Assembly: GCA_946411525.1 (NCBI GenBank)
Contig: CAMKEI010000004.1
Location: forward strand, 1 to 64,000
Direction: 5' to 3'
Source of the DNA: an uncultured Clostridia bacterium
Lineage (GTDB): Bacteria > Bacillota > Clostridia > Christensenellales > Aristaeellaceae
DNA length: 64,000 nucleotides
The notes beneath the pieces are model-generated. The model searched no databases and was not told where the DNA came from. It was given only the letters and a program-made list of their open reading frames with translations. The position numbers and the translations under genes were made by a program. Shown piece by piece: positions 51,134 through 58,899 of this stretch (the first letter of the stretch is position 1; each line of letters begins with the position of its first letter).

Positions 51134-52053
51134 CCGACCAATCCCGTATTTTCGTCCAGACCGAGGACGAGGTTCATGTTCTGGATCGCCGCGCCGGAGG
51201 CACCCTTGCCGAGGTTGTCGAAGCGGGAAACCAGAAGAATCCGTTCTTCATTGCCGTAGACGGAGACTTCCAGGTCATCCCGGCCGGCATAGGCGCAGCC
51301 GGAAAGGAAACCGTTTTCGTCAGATCCTTCGGCAAAGCGGATCAGCCCGCCCTGATAATACGCCCGGTAGATTTCTTTGATCTCCTCCGGCGTGGCGGAG
51401 GTGTCCGCCGGGGTCAGGGGTACGGTTACTTCCATACCGGCGTAATAAGGAGCCACGATGGGGCAGAAGACGGGGGCGTGGTCCAGACCGCAGACTTTCG
51501 ACATCTCAGGCAGATGCTTGTGGGACTGGCCGAGGCCGTACTGCCGCGGCGCCAGATACAGCGGATCCATCTCCGGGGATTCGTACTCGGCTATCATCTT
51601 TTTCCCGCCGCCGGAATATCCGGTCAGGGAAAAGCAGGAAAGCCGCGCATCCTTCTTCAGCAGGCCCGCGCTGACCAGTGGGGCGATGAGGGAAATAAAA
51701 CCTGTGGCATGACAGCCGGGATTGGCGATGCGCTTCGCAGTTTTCAGCTTTGCCCGCTGCCCGGCCAGCTCCGGCATGCCGTAGACCCATCCTTCCGCTA
51801 CCCGATGGGCAGTGGACGTATCAATCACGACTGCATCCGGGCCGGTGACAAAGGAAGCGGCTTCTATTGCCGCCGCGTCCGGCAGGCAAAGGAAGGAAAC
51901 ATCCGCGCTGTTCAGTGCGTCCGCCCGGGCGGCGGGATCCTTGCGCATTTCCTCCGGCAGGACAATCAGCTTGAGATCCTTCCGGTCGGACAGCCGTTCC
52001 CGGATCCGCAGGCCGGTGGTTCCGGCGCTGCCGTCAATAAATACTCTGGTCAT
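51130..52053 (-). CDS. argC: N-acetyl-gamma-glutamyl-phosphate reductase, short (type 2) form
   Basis: A 307-residue NADPH-dependent reductase. It starts MTRVFIDGSAGTTGLRI, with the Gly-rich nucleotide loop GSAGTTG, and the catalytic Cys in ANPGCHATGFIS. The length and the N-terminus are those of the type 2 enzyme rather than the roughly 345-residue type 1 form common in Bacillus. First gene of argC-GNAT-argJ-argB-argD-carA-carB. The ribosome site is CGGGGTAA. Confidence 0.94.
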   Translation of the reverse strand: MTRVFIDGSAGTTGLRIRERLSDRKDLKLIVLPEEMRKDPAARADALNSADVSFLCLPDAAAIEAASFVTGPDAVVIDTSTAHRVAEGWVYGMPELAGQRAKLKTAKRIANPGCHATGFISLIAPLVSAGLLKKDARLSCFSLTGYSGGGKKMIAEYESPEMDPLYLAPRQYGLGQSHKHLPEMSKVCGLDHAPVFCPIVAPYYAGMEVTVPLTPADTSATPEEIKEIYRAYYQGGLIRFAEGSDENGFLSGCAYAGRDDLEVSVYGNEERILLVSRFDNLGKGASGAAIQNMNLVLGLDENTGLVG

Positions 52054-52157
52054 AGATTACCCCGATTCTGCGATTGCCGTTACCAAAACGCCCAGAGCAC
52101 TTTGATGGCTGCAGCCTGGCAACTGTTAATCAAATCAAAGATTTGGACAACCGCGTA

Positions 52158-52181
52158 ACAATTCAGAATGATGAATATTCC
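52158..52181. repeat. Degenerate dispersed repeat or ArgR half-sites
   Basis: ACAATTCAGAATGATGAATA followed by TTCC lies in the argC-argG gap; it resembles the repeat core and also carries a TGAAT half-site. Confidence 0.35.
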
Positions 52182-52197
52182 TCCGTGCGTCATAATA

Positions 52198-52232
52198 CCA
52201 AACTATCCCGCCTATGGGGGCGGGAGGTTTGG
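52198..52232 (-). terminator. Hairpin after argG
   Basis: CCAAACTATCCCGCC pairs with GGCGGGAGGTTTGG (one bulged A, one G-U). No T run follows on the minus strand, so it may attenuate or stabilise rather than fully terminate argG transcription before argC. The remaining 52054-52157 stretch has no gene. Confidence 0.55.
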
Positions 52233-52251
52233 AACGGTACTGTGATAAAGC

Positions 52252-53478
52252 TTATTTCTTTTTGTTTGCGGCATCGACCAGCGCCTGAACCTTGGTGGGC
52301 AAGCCGAACAGGGTGATGAACCCCGCGGAATCCTTCTGGTTGTAATCACTTGCACCGAAGGTGGCGATATCCTCAGAGTAGAGGGAATAGTCACTCCAGA
52401 CGCCGGCCTTGATGATATTCCCCTTATAGAGTTTAAGCTTTACCTTGCCGGTGACCTTCTCCTGGGTCTTGTCGACGAAAGCAGAAAGCGCTTCCCGAAG
52501 CGGAGAGAACCAGAGACCGTTGTAAACCAGTTCCGCAAAAGTGATAGACAGTTTCTGCTTTTCATGCATGGTCAGCTTGTCAAGACAAACCGATTCGAGT
52601 GCCTCGTGGGCCTTGTACAGGATGGTACCGCCGGGAGTTTCATATACGCCGCGGCACTTCATACCGACAAGCCGGTTTTCCACGATGTCGATAATGCCGA
52701 TACCGTTGGCGCCGCCGAGCTCATTCAGTTTCAGGATGATATTTTTCGCGGACATCTTTTCGCCGTCAAGCGCGACCGGGATGCCCTTATCAAACTCCAG
52801 GGTGATATAGGTGGGAGTGTCCGGCGCATCAAGGGGAGATACCCCCATCTCGAGGAAGCCGGGCTTTTCGTACTGAGGCTCGTTTCCGGTGTCCTCCAGA
52901 TCGAGACCTTCGTGACTGAGATGCCAGAGGTTCTTGTCCTTGGAGTAGTTGGTCTCACGGGTAATCTTCAGCGGGATGTTATGTGCCTCGGCGTAGTCGA
53001 TCTCCTCGTCCCGGGACTGGATATCCCATTCCCGCCAGGGGGCAATGATGGGCATGTCCGGCGCAAAGTGCTTCACGGCCAGCTCAAACCGGACCTGGTC
53101 ATTGCCTTTGCCGGTGCAACCGTGGCAGATGGCGTCGGCACCTTCTTTTTTCGCGATCTCCACGAGGCCTTTGGCAATGCAGGGCCGCGCGTGGCTGGTG
53201 CCGAGCAGATAATCCTCATAGACGGCGCCGGCCTTCATTGTCGGGATAATGAAGTCATCCACGTATTCTTCCGTCAGGTCCAGAATGTAGAGCTTGCTTG
53301 CGCCGGTTTTAAGCGCCTTCTCCTCCAGACCGTCCAGTTCCGTACCCTGTCCCACGTCGCCGGAGACGGCGATGATTTCGGGATTGTTATAATTCTCCTT
53401 CAGCCAGGGGATGATGATGGATGTATCGAGACCGCCGGAGTAGGCGAGGACGACCTTTTTGATATCAGCTTTATTCAT
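52252..53478 (-). CDS. argG: Argininosuccinate synthase
   Basis: A 408-residue enzyme condensing citrulline and aspartate with ATP. The start is the ATG at 53478 ([20 protein letters not shown]) after GGAGG; the upstream 34 codons contain the promoter and are not coding. Signatures are the N-type ATP loop [24 protein letters not shown] and [20 protein letters not shown] substrate residues. The lyase argH and the carbamoyltransferase argF are not in this window. Confidence 0.97.
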   Translation of the reverse strand: MNKADIKKVVLAYSGGLDTSIIIPWLKENYNNPEIIAVSGDVGQGTELDGLEEKALKTGASKLYILDLTEEYVDDFIIPTMKAGAVYEDYLLGTSHARPCIAKGLVEIAKKEGADAICHGCTGKGNDQVRFELAVKHFAPDMPIIAPWREWDIQSRDEEIDYAEAHNIPLKITRETNYSKDKNLWHLSHEGLDLEDTGNEPQYEKPGFLEMGVSPLDAPDTPTYITLEFDKGIPVALDGEKMSAKNIILKLNELGGANGIGIIDIVENRLVGMKCRGVYETPGGTILYKAHEALESVCLDKLTMHEKQKLSITFAELVYNGLWFSPLREALSAFVDKTQEKVTGKVKLKLYKGNIIKAGVWSDYSLYSEDIATFGASDYNQKDSAGFITLFGLPTKVQALVDAANKKK

Positions 53479-53494
53479 TGGGGAAGCCTCCTTC

Positions 53495-53508
53495 TGCATG
53501 ATTATGCA
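53495..53508 (-). promoter_or_regulatory. ArgR-like operator (ARG box) at the argG start site
   Basis: TGCAT-GATT-ATGCA is a perfect palindrome with the 5-4-5 spacing of the ARG box consensus (TGAAT-4-ATTCA). It lies 3 nt after the argG -10, covering the predicted start of transcription, so a bound repressor would block initiation. Confidence 0.6.
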
Positions 53509-53511
53509 GGC

Positions 53512-53540
53512 AATATACACCCCTAAAAAGAGTTTGTCAA
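53512..53540 (-). promoter_or_regulatory. Promoter of argG
   Basis: On the minus strand, a perfect -35 TTGACA (53540-53535), a 17-nt spacer and -10 TATATT (53517-53512). Confidence 0.8.
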
Positions 53541-53585
53541 TAGGAATACAATAGAAAATCAAAGAAAAAGTTCTAAACATTTATT

Positions 53586-53599
53586 ATGCATATATGCAT
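53586..53599. promoter_or_regulatory. Second ATGCAT palindrome upstream of argG
   Basis: ATGCATATATGCAT, a perfect 14-bp palindrome about 90 nt upstream of the argG start site, uses the same TGCAT half-sites but with a 2-nt gap. It may be a secondary ArgR contact. Confidence 0.35.
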
Positions 53600-53688
53600 T
53601 ATATATGAATTTTATATGATAATGATGAATATTCGGAATCCGTTTATACTGCCGGGAACGGCAGATATCCATTGGAAGGCCTGCGTGC

Positions 53689-53717
53689 TTGTGAAGGCAA
53701 GAAATGTATGATATACT
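53689..53717 (+). promoter_or_regulatory. Promoter of the CHAP-type hydrolase gene
   Basis: TTGTGA (53689-53694), a 17-nt spacer and -10 TATACT (53712-53717). Confidence 0.65.
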
Positions 53718-53745
53718 TTTCAGGACAATCAAAGGGGGAATATCC

Positions 53746-54672
53746 ATGATACGACGCATTACAGCGTTGCTTTTGTTTCTTGTTCTGGCTGTACCGGCCG
53801 GAGCGGGTTTTGCGGAGGAATACGTTCCGACGGATCAGTGGGAACCGCCTGTCATCGATGAAGAATATGCGCTGGCAAACGCCCCGTATCTTCTGGTGCT
53901 GAAAATAGCACAGGAAGAAATCGGATATGTTGAAGGACCGCATGAGGATGAAACCAAATACGGCGAATGGTTCGGAGACAGGCTTACAGCCTGGTGCGCA
54001 GAATTCCTGACATGGTGTGTCCATGAGGCAGATGAGCGGTACGGAACGAATCTGATGGACAATGTATACCCGTATTACGGAAGCCCCAAGAATGGCGCTC
54101 CATGGTTTATCCAGCGGGAGAGATTCATTACATCCACCAGCAAACTGCCGACCAATACCGGTGAAATGATGTGGCTGATCGGAGCGGACCGTTTCCTGAA
54201 AAACAAAGAATACACTCCTCATGTCGGGGACTATATGTGGATCTCATACTATTCTCCCAAAAAGGGAACGGACCATGTGGCTATCGTCGAGGGAGTGTCC
54301 ACAGAGCCGGACGGCAGCCACCTGATCCACGTGATCGAAGGAAACAATCCGGACAGTGTTCAGCGGAACACCTATAAACAGACATGGAAACTGATATACG
54401 GCTACGGATCGCCGGTCAGGCGCGCCAACCGGATCATCCGGAAGTGGAACCGTTCCGACGATTGTAAGGCTGTCATGGCGTTTCTGGTACAGAAAGGCTT
54501 TCTGAAGGAAGAACAGATGAGTGATCAGTTTACCGAGAAAGGCTACGAGGCATTAAGAAAGTATCAGAAAGAGAACGGAATCAACGCCACGGGCAAGGTG
54601 GATATTGAAACACGGGCGTTTATGGAACAGGATCCGGATTTTATCAGGATTCTGGCTGAGAATCAGAGATAA
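53746..54672 (+). CDS. Secreted CHAP-type peptidoglycan hydrolase with peptidoglycan-binding domain
   Basis: A 308-residue exported protein. Signal peptide MIRRITALLLFLVLAVPAGA with likely cleavage near GFA before Glu. The central domain resembles CHAP amidase/endopeptidases: catalytic Cys in LTAWCAEFLTWCVHEA, His in KKGTDHVAIVEGV and Glu/Asn in HVIEGNNPDS. The C-terminal 70 residues form a peptidoglycan-binding-domain-1-like helix bundle (EKGYEALRKYQKENGINATG). It would cut peptide cross-links of the cell wall. The start is the ATG after AAAGGGGGAA; upstream codons in frame overlap the promoter. Confidence 0.84.
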   Translation: MIRRITALLLFLVLAVPAGAGFAEEYVPTDQWEPPVIDEEYALANAPYLLVLKIAQEEIGYVEGPHEDETKYGEWFGDRLTAWCAEFLTWCVHEADERYGTNLMDNVYPYYGSPKNGAPWFIQRERFITSTSKLPTNTGEMMWLIGADRFLKNKEYTPHVGDYMWISYYSPKKGTDHVAIVEGVSTEPDGSHLIHVIEGNNPDSVQRNTYKQTWKLIYGYGSPVRRANRIIRKWNRSDDCKAVMAFLVQKGFLKEEQMSDQFTEKGYEALRKYQKENGINATGKVDIETRAFMEQDPDFIRILAENQR

Positions 54673-54682
54673 GAAAAAGTCC

Positions 54683-54711
54683 TTGCATATCTTCCGGAGC
54701 TATGCTATAAT
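54683..54711 (+). promoter_or_regulatory. Promoter of tRNA-Val
   Basis: TTGCAT (54683-54688), a 17-nt spacer and a perfect -10 TATAAT (54706-54711). Confidence 0.75.
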
Positions 54712-54729
54712 CCCTTTCGCTGACCGTAT

Positions 54730-54806
54730 GGGATTATAGCTCAGTTGGTTAGAGCACCACGTTGACATCGTGGGGGTCATAGGTTCGAGTCCTACTAATC
54801 CCACCA
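54730..54806 (+). tRNA. tRNA-Val (anticodon GAC)
   Basis: A 77-nt cloverleaf with encoded CCA: acceptor GGGATTA with TAATCCC, D arm TAGCTCAGTTGG, anticodon stem CCACG/CGTGG around TTGACAT with GAC, T loop TTCGAGT. One T-stem position (A-C) is mispaired. It neighbours an integrase remnant and is a plausible integration target. Confidence 0.93.
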
Positions 54807-54809
54807 GCG

Positions 54810-54842
54810 AGAACCCTTGTAAATCAAGGGTTCTTATTTTTT
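54810..54842 (+). terminator. Intrinsic terminator of tRNA-Val
   Basis: A 10-bp stem (AGAACCCTTG with CAAGGGTTCT) and a TAAAT loop are followed by TATTTTTT. Confidence 0.9.
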
Positions 54843-54876
54843 GCTCTGACCAGATCCGACATGCAAAGGCTGAATT

Positions 54877-55344
54877 TTATCCATTTTTTGGTAAATGGAG
54901 CACGGATGGAGCAAACGCGTCGGCTAGAACGCTTATATATTGGGCGTTTGCGGGTTTGTAAGATTGATTTATAAATTCTTCGGAATATGGGTTTAATGCG
55001 TTCAAAAGATTCTGATGTTTCATGACGCCCTGGTGCCTGGTGACCGCATAAACGGTTTCCACCATTCTTGTGTCGGCATGGCCGAGAAGATCTGCCACCT
55101 GAGCTGAAGAAAGATTTGCTTCATTCAGCTGGGTGCCGAAGGTGGCACGCCAGTCATGGTTGTTGTAAAGTTTGTAGATTCCCAATGCCTTGAATGCGTT
55201 TCTGTAGGTCCTGCGTAGTGTTGAGTAACTGCAGGGCTCTTCTGGGTCGCGTCCATGGATGATAAAACCTTTTTCCTGACGCAGGGGCTCCAGAATCATT
55301 TTGAGCGCATCCGGAATAATGAAGTCACGGTTTATTTCCTGCAA
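54877..55344 (-). pseudogene. Truncated tyrosine recombinase/integrase (C-terminal part)
   Basis: The readable 155 residues match the C-terminal half of phage-type tyrosine recombinases: HDWRATFGTQL (His-x-x-Arg box), VADLLGHADTRM and the nucleophile Tyr in VETVYAVTR. The N-terminal arm and core-binding domains and the first catalytic Arg (box I) are missing. In the same frame just upstream there are two stop codons (TAA at about 55354 and 55366), and only a TTG could start the fragment. It lies 70 nt after a tRNA gene, pointing towards it, as integrases of tRNA-integrated elements do. It cannot be an active recombinase as it stands. Confidence 0.75.
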
Positions 55345-55690
55345 ATCGATTTACGAAGGCATCAATTACAACTGCAAAAAACTCTCTTTGTTAAAAATGA
55401 TATCGTCCACCGGCAACAGAAAAGCAAAAGAACAGGTATCAGACTGAAAACACAGTTCCGGATACCCAATTCCGTCATCCAGGAAACAAAAATCAAATAC
55501 TTGCTGTTGAGCAAGCAGTTTTCCCATCTTCATGCATTCTCTGAATTTCTTGATTTCAAACGTTTGCATGGCGACAATGAGAACGTTTGCAATTATTTGA
55601 CAAAAGTAAATTTCAGAAAAGAACGCCAAATGCTATTGACAATTATTGGAATCGGTGGTAATTTATGTATCGCAGGAAACAAATAAATGA
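55345..55690. other. AT-rich gap beside the integrase remnant
   Basis: Base composition is clearly lower in GC than in the neighbours. Two overlapping open frames exist (minus 55366-55629, 87 codons; plus 55255-55686) but neither resembles a known protein or has a good ribosome site, so neither is called. It is probably decayed foreign DNA left with the broken integrase. Confidence 0.5.
55636..55664 (+). promoter_or_regulatory. Candidate promoter of the enoate-reductase gene
   Basis: A perfect -35 TTGACA (55636-55641), a 17-nt spacer and a poor -10 TAATTT (55659-55664). Confidence 0.4.
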
Positions 55691-55711
55691 ATATCCTTAG
55701 GAGGCATTCCG

Positions 55712-57619
55712 ATGTACGCACATCTTCTTCAGCCGGGGAAAATTGGTTCTTTGTATGTAAGAAACCGTGTGATTATGGCTCCGCTTGGATCCCGCCTGAC
55801 AACGGAAAACGGCGCTGTAACGGATGATATGATTGAGTTTTACTCCCAGCGTGCTCGCGGAGGAGCAGGCGTTATTGTAATCGAAGCGATGGGAATTGAA
55901 TATCCCCAGGCAGTCGGCAAGCCGAATCACGTCCGTTTTCATGACGAGCGATATGTCCCGGGCCACGCAAAGCTGGTTGAAAAAATCCACGAATGCGGCG
56001 GAAAAGCCTTTGCAATGCTCTGGCACGCCGGCATCAACAAGGGATGTCTGGAAGGAGTGCAGCCCGTCGGACCCTCCGCGATCCTGAACCCCAACACCGG
56101 TATTGTTCCGCATGAACTGACCGTGGATGAAATCCATGAACTGGTCAATAAATTCGGGCAGGCAGCCGCCCGCGCAAAACTGTGCGGATATGACGGCGTC
56201 AATGTACACGCTGCCCACGGTTACCTGCTTTCCTCCTTTGTATCAGCAGCCACCAACCAGCGTACGGATGAGTACGGCGGCAGCTTTGAAAACAGGATCC
56301 GCTTCCCCCTGGAAGTGCTGGCCGCCATACGCCGGAATACAGGGAAGGATTACCCGGTCGTTTTCCGCATCAACGGAAGCGATTTCATCGACGGCGGAAT
56401 CACGCCTGAGGAAGCGGCAGCTTTTGCGGAAGCGCTGGAAAAAGGCGGTGTGAATGCCATTGACGTATCCGCCGGCGTTTACGGAAGCATTGATACCATG
56501 ATCGAGCCGATCCAGTATGAAGAAGGCTGGAAGCTGTATCTTGCTGAAAACATCCGGAAGCATGTCTCCATCCCCGTATTCGGCGTCGGAGTCATTCACG
56601 ATCCGGCGAAGGCGGACAAAGCGATTGCTGACGGCCAGGTGGATTTTGTCTGCGTCGGCAGGGAACTGCTTTGTGAACCGCAGTGGGTCAACAAGGCTGC
56701 CGCCGGAGAAACGCATTTTGTCAAATGCATCGGCTGCAACTCCTGCTTTGAGCGTATCGGGAAAAATCTTCCCATCCGCTGCGCCGTGAACGCGCTGGCC
56801 GGGCGGGAGCTGCATACTCCCCGGCCCGCAGAAAAGCCGCTGAACATTGCGGTTGCCGGAGCAGGACCTGCGGGCATCACCGCAGCCGTCACGGCGGCAG
56901 GGCGCGGCCATCACGTTACACTGTTTGAAAAGGAAAACCATATCGGCGGACAGCTGGTGCTTGCCGGCGCACCGCCCCGAAAAGACAAAATTCTGGAATA
57001 TATCGGGTATCTGCAGGAAGAGCTGAACCGGTCTGAAGTGGAAGTGAAGCTCTGTCATGAGTTCACCGTGGAAGACGCCCGGTCCTTCGACCGTGTGATT
57101 GTGGCCGCAGGGGCACACTGCAGAACGATTCCTTTAAAAGGCAGCGGCTTTGAATACATGACTGCCTGGGACGCCCTGCAGAACCGGTCTTTCTCCTGGG
57201 ACAGCAGAAATGTGCTGCTCATCGGCGCCGGCAGCGTAGGCTGCGAAACTGCACTGTATATCCGGGAGCACGGTGCGGCGAGTGTAACTGTCGTGGAAAT
57301 GCGGGAAAAGATTGCGGCGGATATGGACAACATCAGCCGGATGAAACTGCTGCATGAGCTGGCGGAATGCGGGGTTCGCACCCTGCCTTCCACCGTACTG
57401 GATCATATGGAAAACGGCATGGCTTACCTGTCCGGAAACGTAGGGGAAAAGATCCCGTGCGACACGGTGGTCGAGGCTGTCGGCGCCGCTCCGGATCGGG
57501 AGCTGTGCGACGCGCTTTATCAGAACGGCATCCCGTTCATCAACATCGGCGATGCCGCATGCATTGGTAAAATCGGGGAGGCAGTCCGTGGAGGATTCGA
57601 CGCGGCAGCGACGATCTGA
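55712..57619 (+). CDS. NADH:flavin oxidoreductase/2,4-dienoyl-CoA or enoate reductase family
   Basis: A 635-residue FMN, FAD and [4Fe-4S] enzyme. Residues 1-340 form the Old Yellow Enzyme barrel (NRVIMAPLGSRL, HAAHGYLLSSF, DEYGGSFENRIRFPLEV). The cluster motif is CIGCNSC with a fourth Cys 12 residues later; the spacing between the second and third Cys is two residues, one shorter than in typical dienoyl-CoA reductases. The C-terminal half has FAD and NAD dinucleotide loops (VAGAGPAGITAAVTAAGRG and LIGAGSVGCETAL). It would reduce a conjugated C=C bond using NADH. Strong ribosome site TAGGAGG. The liv-type importer follows 46 nt downstream, suggesting a shared substrate pathway. Confidence 0.9.
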   Translation: MYAHLLQPGKIGSLYVRNRVIMAPLGSRLTTENGAVTDDMIEFYSQRARGGAGVIVIEAMGIEYPQAVGKPNHVRFHDERYVPGHAKLVEKIHECGGKAFAMLWHAGINKGCLEGVQPVGPSAILNPNTGIVPHELTVDEIHELVNKFGQAAARAKLCGYDGVNVHAAHGYLLSSFVSAATNQRTDEYGGSFENRIRFPLEVLAAIRRNTGKDYPVVFRINGSDFIDGGITPEEAAAFAEALEKGGVNAIDVSAGVYGSIDTMIEPIQYEEGWKLYLAENIRKHVSIPVFGVGVIHDPAKADKAIADGQVDFVCVGRELLCEPQWVNKAAAGETHFVKCIGCNSCFERIGKNLPIRCAVNALAGRELHTPRPAEKPLNIAVAGAGPAGITAAVTAAGRGHHVTLFEKENHIGGQLVLAGAPPRKDKILEYIGYLQEELNRSEVEVKLCHEFTVEDARSFDRVIVAAGAHCRTIPLKGSGFEYMTAWDALQNRSFSWDSRNVLLIGAGSVGCETALYIREHGAASVTVVEMREKIAADMDNISRMKLLHELAECGVRTLPSTVLDHMENGMAYLSGNVGEKIPCDTVVEAVGAAPDRELCDALYQNGIPFINIGDAACIGKIGEAVRGGFDAAATI

Positions 57620-57643
57620 CCATCGATGCTCACCGATTACAAT
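57616..57643 (+). promoter_or_regulatory. Candidate promoter for livK
   Basis: CTGACC (57616-57621), a 16-nt spacer and TACAAT (57638-57643). It could drive the importer separately from the enoate-reductase gene. Confidence 0.42.
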
Positions 57644-57665
57644 AAAAACAAAGGAGAAAGGAAAA

Positions 57666-58772
57666 ATGAAAAAGCTCGTATCACTCTTACTCGTCCTCAT
57701 GCTGTCCATGGCCGCGTTTACCGCCCTGGCAGATGAACCGGTCAAAATCGCGCTGACCGCGCCGCTGACCGGCAACCTGTCCCAGTACGGTGAAAGCTTC
57801 CAGAACTCGGTAACACTGGCCTGCAAGCAGTGGAATGACAAAGGCGGCGTCCTGGGCCGTAGCGTGGAACTGGTGATTGAAGACACCGCCGGAGATCCCG
57901 CGCAGGCTGCCACGGTTGCTCAGAAGATCGTAAGCGACGGCAGCATTTTTGCCGAAGTAGGCGATTTCAACACAGCCTGCTGCATGGCTGCACAGCCCAT
58001 CTATGCCGGTTCAGAAATGCTGCAGGTTTCCCCCACCTGTTCTGCCGTCAACTTCGCCGTCGGCTCCGAATGGTCTTTTGAATGCCTCGGAACCCAGGAT
58101 GTACAGGGCGAATTCATGGCAAACTGGGCATATGAAAACGGCGCCCGCAAGGTTGCGGTTCTTTACCTGAACAGCGACTGGGGCATCAGCGTCGACAACG
58201 GTTTTGCGAAGGCTTTCAAGGCCCTTGGCGGCGAGATCGTCATTGAAGAGCCCTACAATGACGGCGAGACTGACTTCAGCGCTGCGCTGACCAAGCTGCG
58301 CGAAACCGAACCCGACGCGCTGTACATTGCCTGCTATTACAACGACGGCGCTGCCATCAATATTCAGCGTGAAGTACTGAACTGGGATATCCCCGTCTAT
58401 CATCCCGGCACAGTGTATTCCACGGACTTCCTGTCCATCGGCGGCACGGCTGTGGAAGGCGTCCTGACAAACGTCGGTTTCTATCCGGACGATCCCACCC
58501 CCGAAGCGGCTTCCTTTATCGCCGAGTACAACACCCTGTACGGCAAGGATCCCGATTACTACGGCGCCTGTGCCTATGATGCTTTCAACGTTCTGATGGA
58601 AGCAATCGAGCGCGCCGGTGAGCTGGACACACACAAGGTCCGCGAAGCGCTGGCAGCCACGGACGCTCATCAGGGCGTTTCCGGCAGCATCACTTTTGAT
58701 GAAAACGGCGACGCCCGCAAGAGCTATATCAAACTGACCATTGAGAACAACCAGTACAAGGTGGTTCGCTGA
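57666..58772 (+). CDS. livK: Branched-chain amino-acid-type ABC transporter substrate-binding protein
   Basis: A 368-residue exported binding protein. The start ATG at 57666 has AAAGGAGAAAGG upstream. Signal peptide MKKLVSLLLVLMLSMAAFTA with cleavage at ALA before Asp; no lipobox Cys. Family features are IALTAPLTGNLSQYGESFQN, LVIEDTAGDPAQAATVAQKI and YGACAYDAFNVLMEAIERAG. The family binds leucine, isoleucine, valine and also aromatic acids, amides or other small carboxylates, so the ligand is open; neighbouring catabolic genes suggest something other than simple branched-chain amino acids. A strong hairpin follows. Confidence 0.9.
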   Translation: MKKLVSLLLVLMLSMAAFTALADEPVKIALTAPLTGNLSQYGESFQNSVTLACKQWNDKGGVLGRSVELVIEDTAGDPAQAATVAQKIVSDGSIFAEVGDFNTACCMAAQPIYAGSEMLQVSPTCSAVNFAVGSEWSFECLGTQDVQGEFMANWAYENGARKVAVLYLNSDWGISVDNGFAKAFKALGGEIVIEEPYNDGETDFSAALTKLRETEPDALYIACYYNDGAAINIQREVLNWDIPVYHPGTVYSTDFLSIGGTAVEGVLTNVGFYPDDPTPEAASFIAEYNTLYGKDPDYYGACAYDAFNVLMEAIERAGELDTHKVREALAATDAHQGVSGSITFDENGDARKSYIKLTIENNQYKVVR

Positions 58773-58781
58773 TGCTTACGG

Positions 58782-58808
58782 GGAGAGGCGGATATCAACC
58801 GCCTCTCC
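58782..58808 (+). promoter_or_regulatory. Intercistronic hairpin between livK and livH
   Basis: A perfect 10-bp stem (GGAGAGGCGG with CCGCCTCTCC) and a 7-nt loop are followed by TCTGTTTCC, no real T run. The layout equals that after the two sugar-binding-protein genes. Confidence 0.72.
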
Positions 58809-58899
58809 TCTGTTTCCGGCTGTTGCCGTACACAGCGGATAATTGCCGGCACTGTCTTCACTGCGGCTCTATATGCAATGGAAAGTCGGTGGATATTAT

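Noticed and set aside
53479..53745. Riboswitch or T-box leader for argG
   Set aside because: The promoter lies only about 30-60 nt before the start codon, leaving too short a leader; a palindromic operator explains the structure better.
55255..55686. 143-codon open frame on the plus strand beside the integrase remnant
   Set aside because: It overlaps the integrase antisense and AT-rich decayed DNA, and matches no known protein pattern.
54807..55711. Direct repeat of the tRNA-Val 3' end as an attachment site
   Set aside because: I looked for a second copy of the T-arm/acceptor sequence in the flank and saw none within the window.
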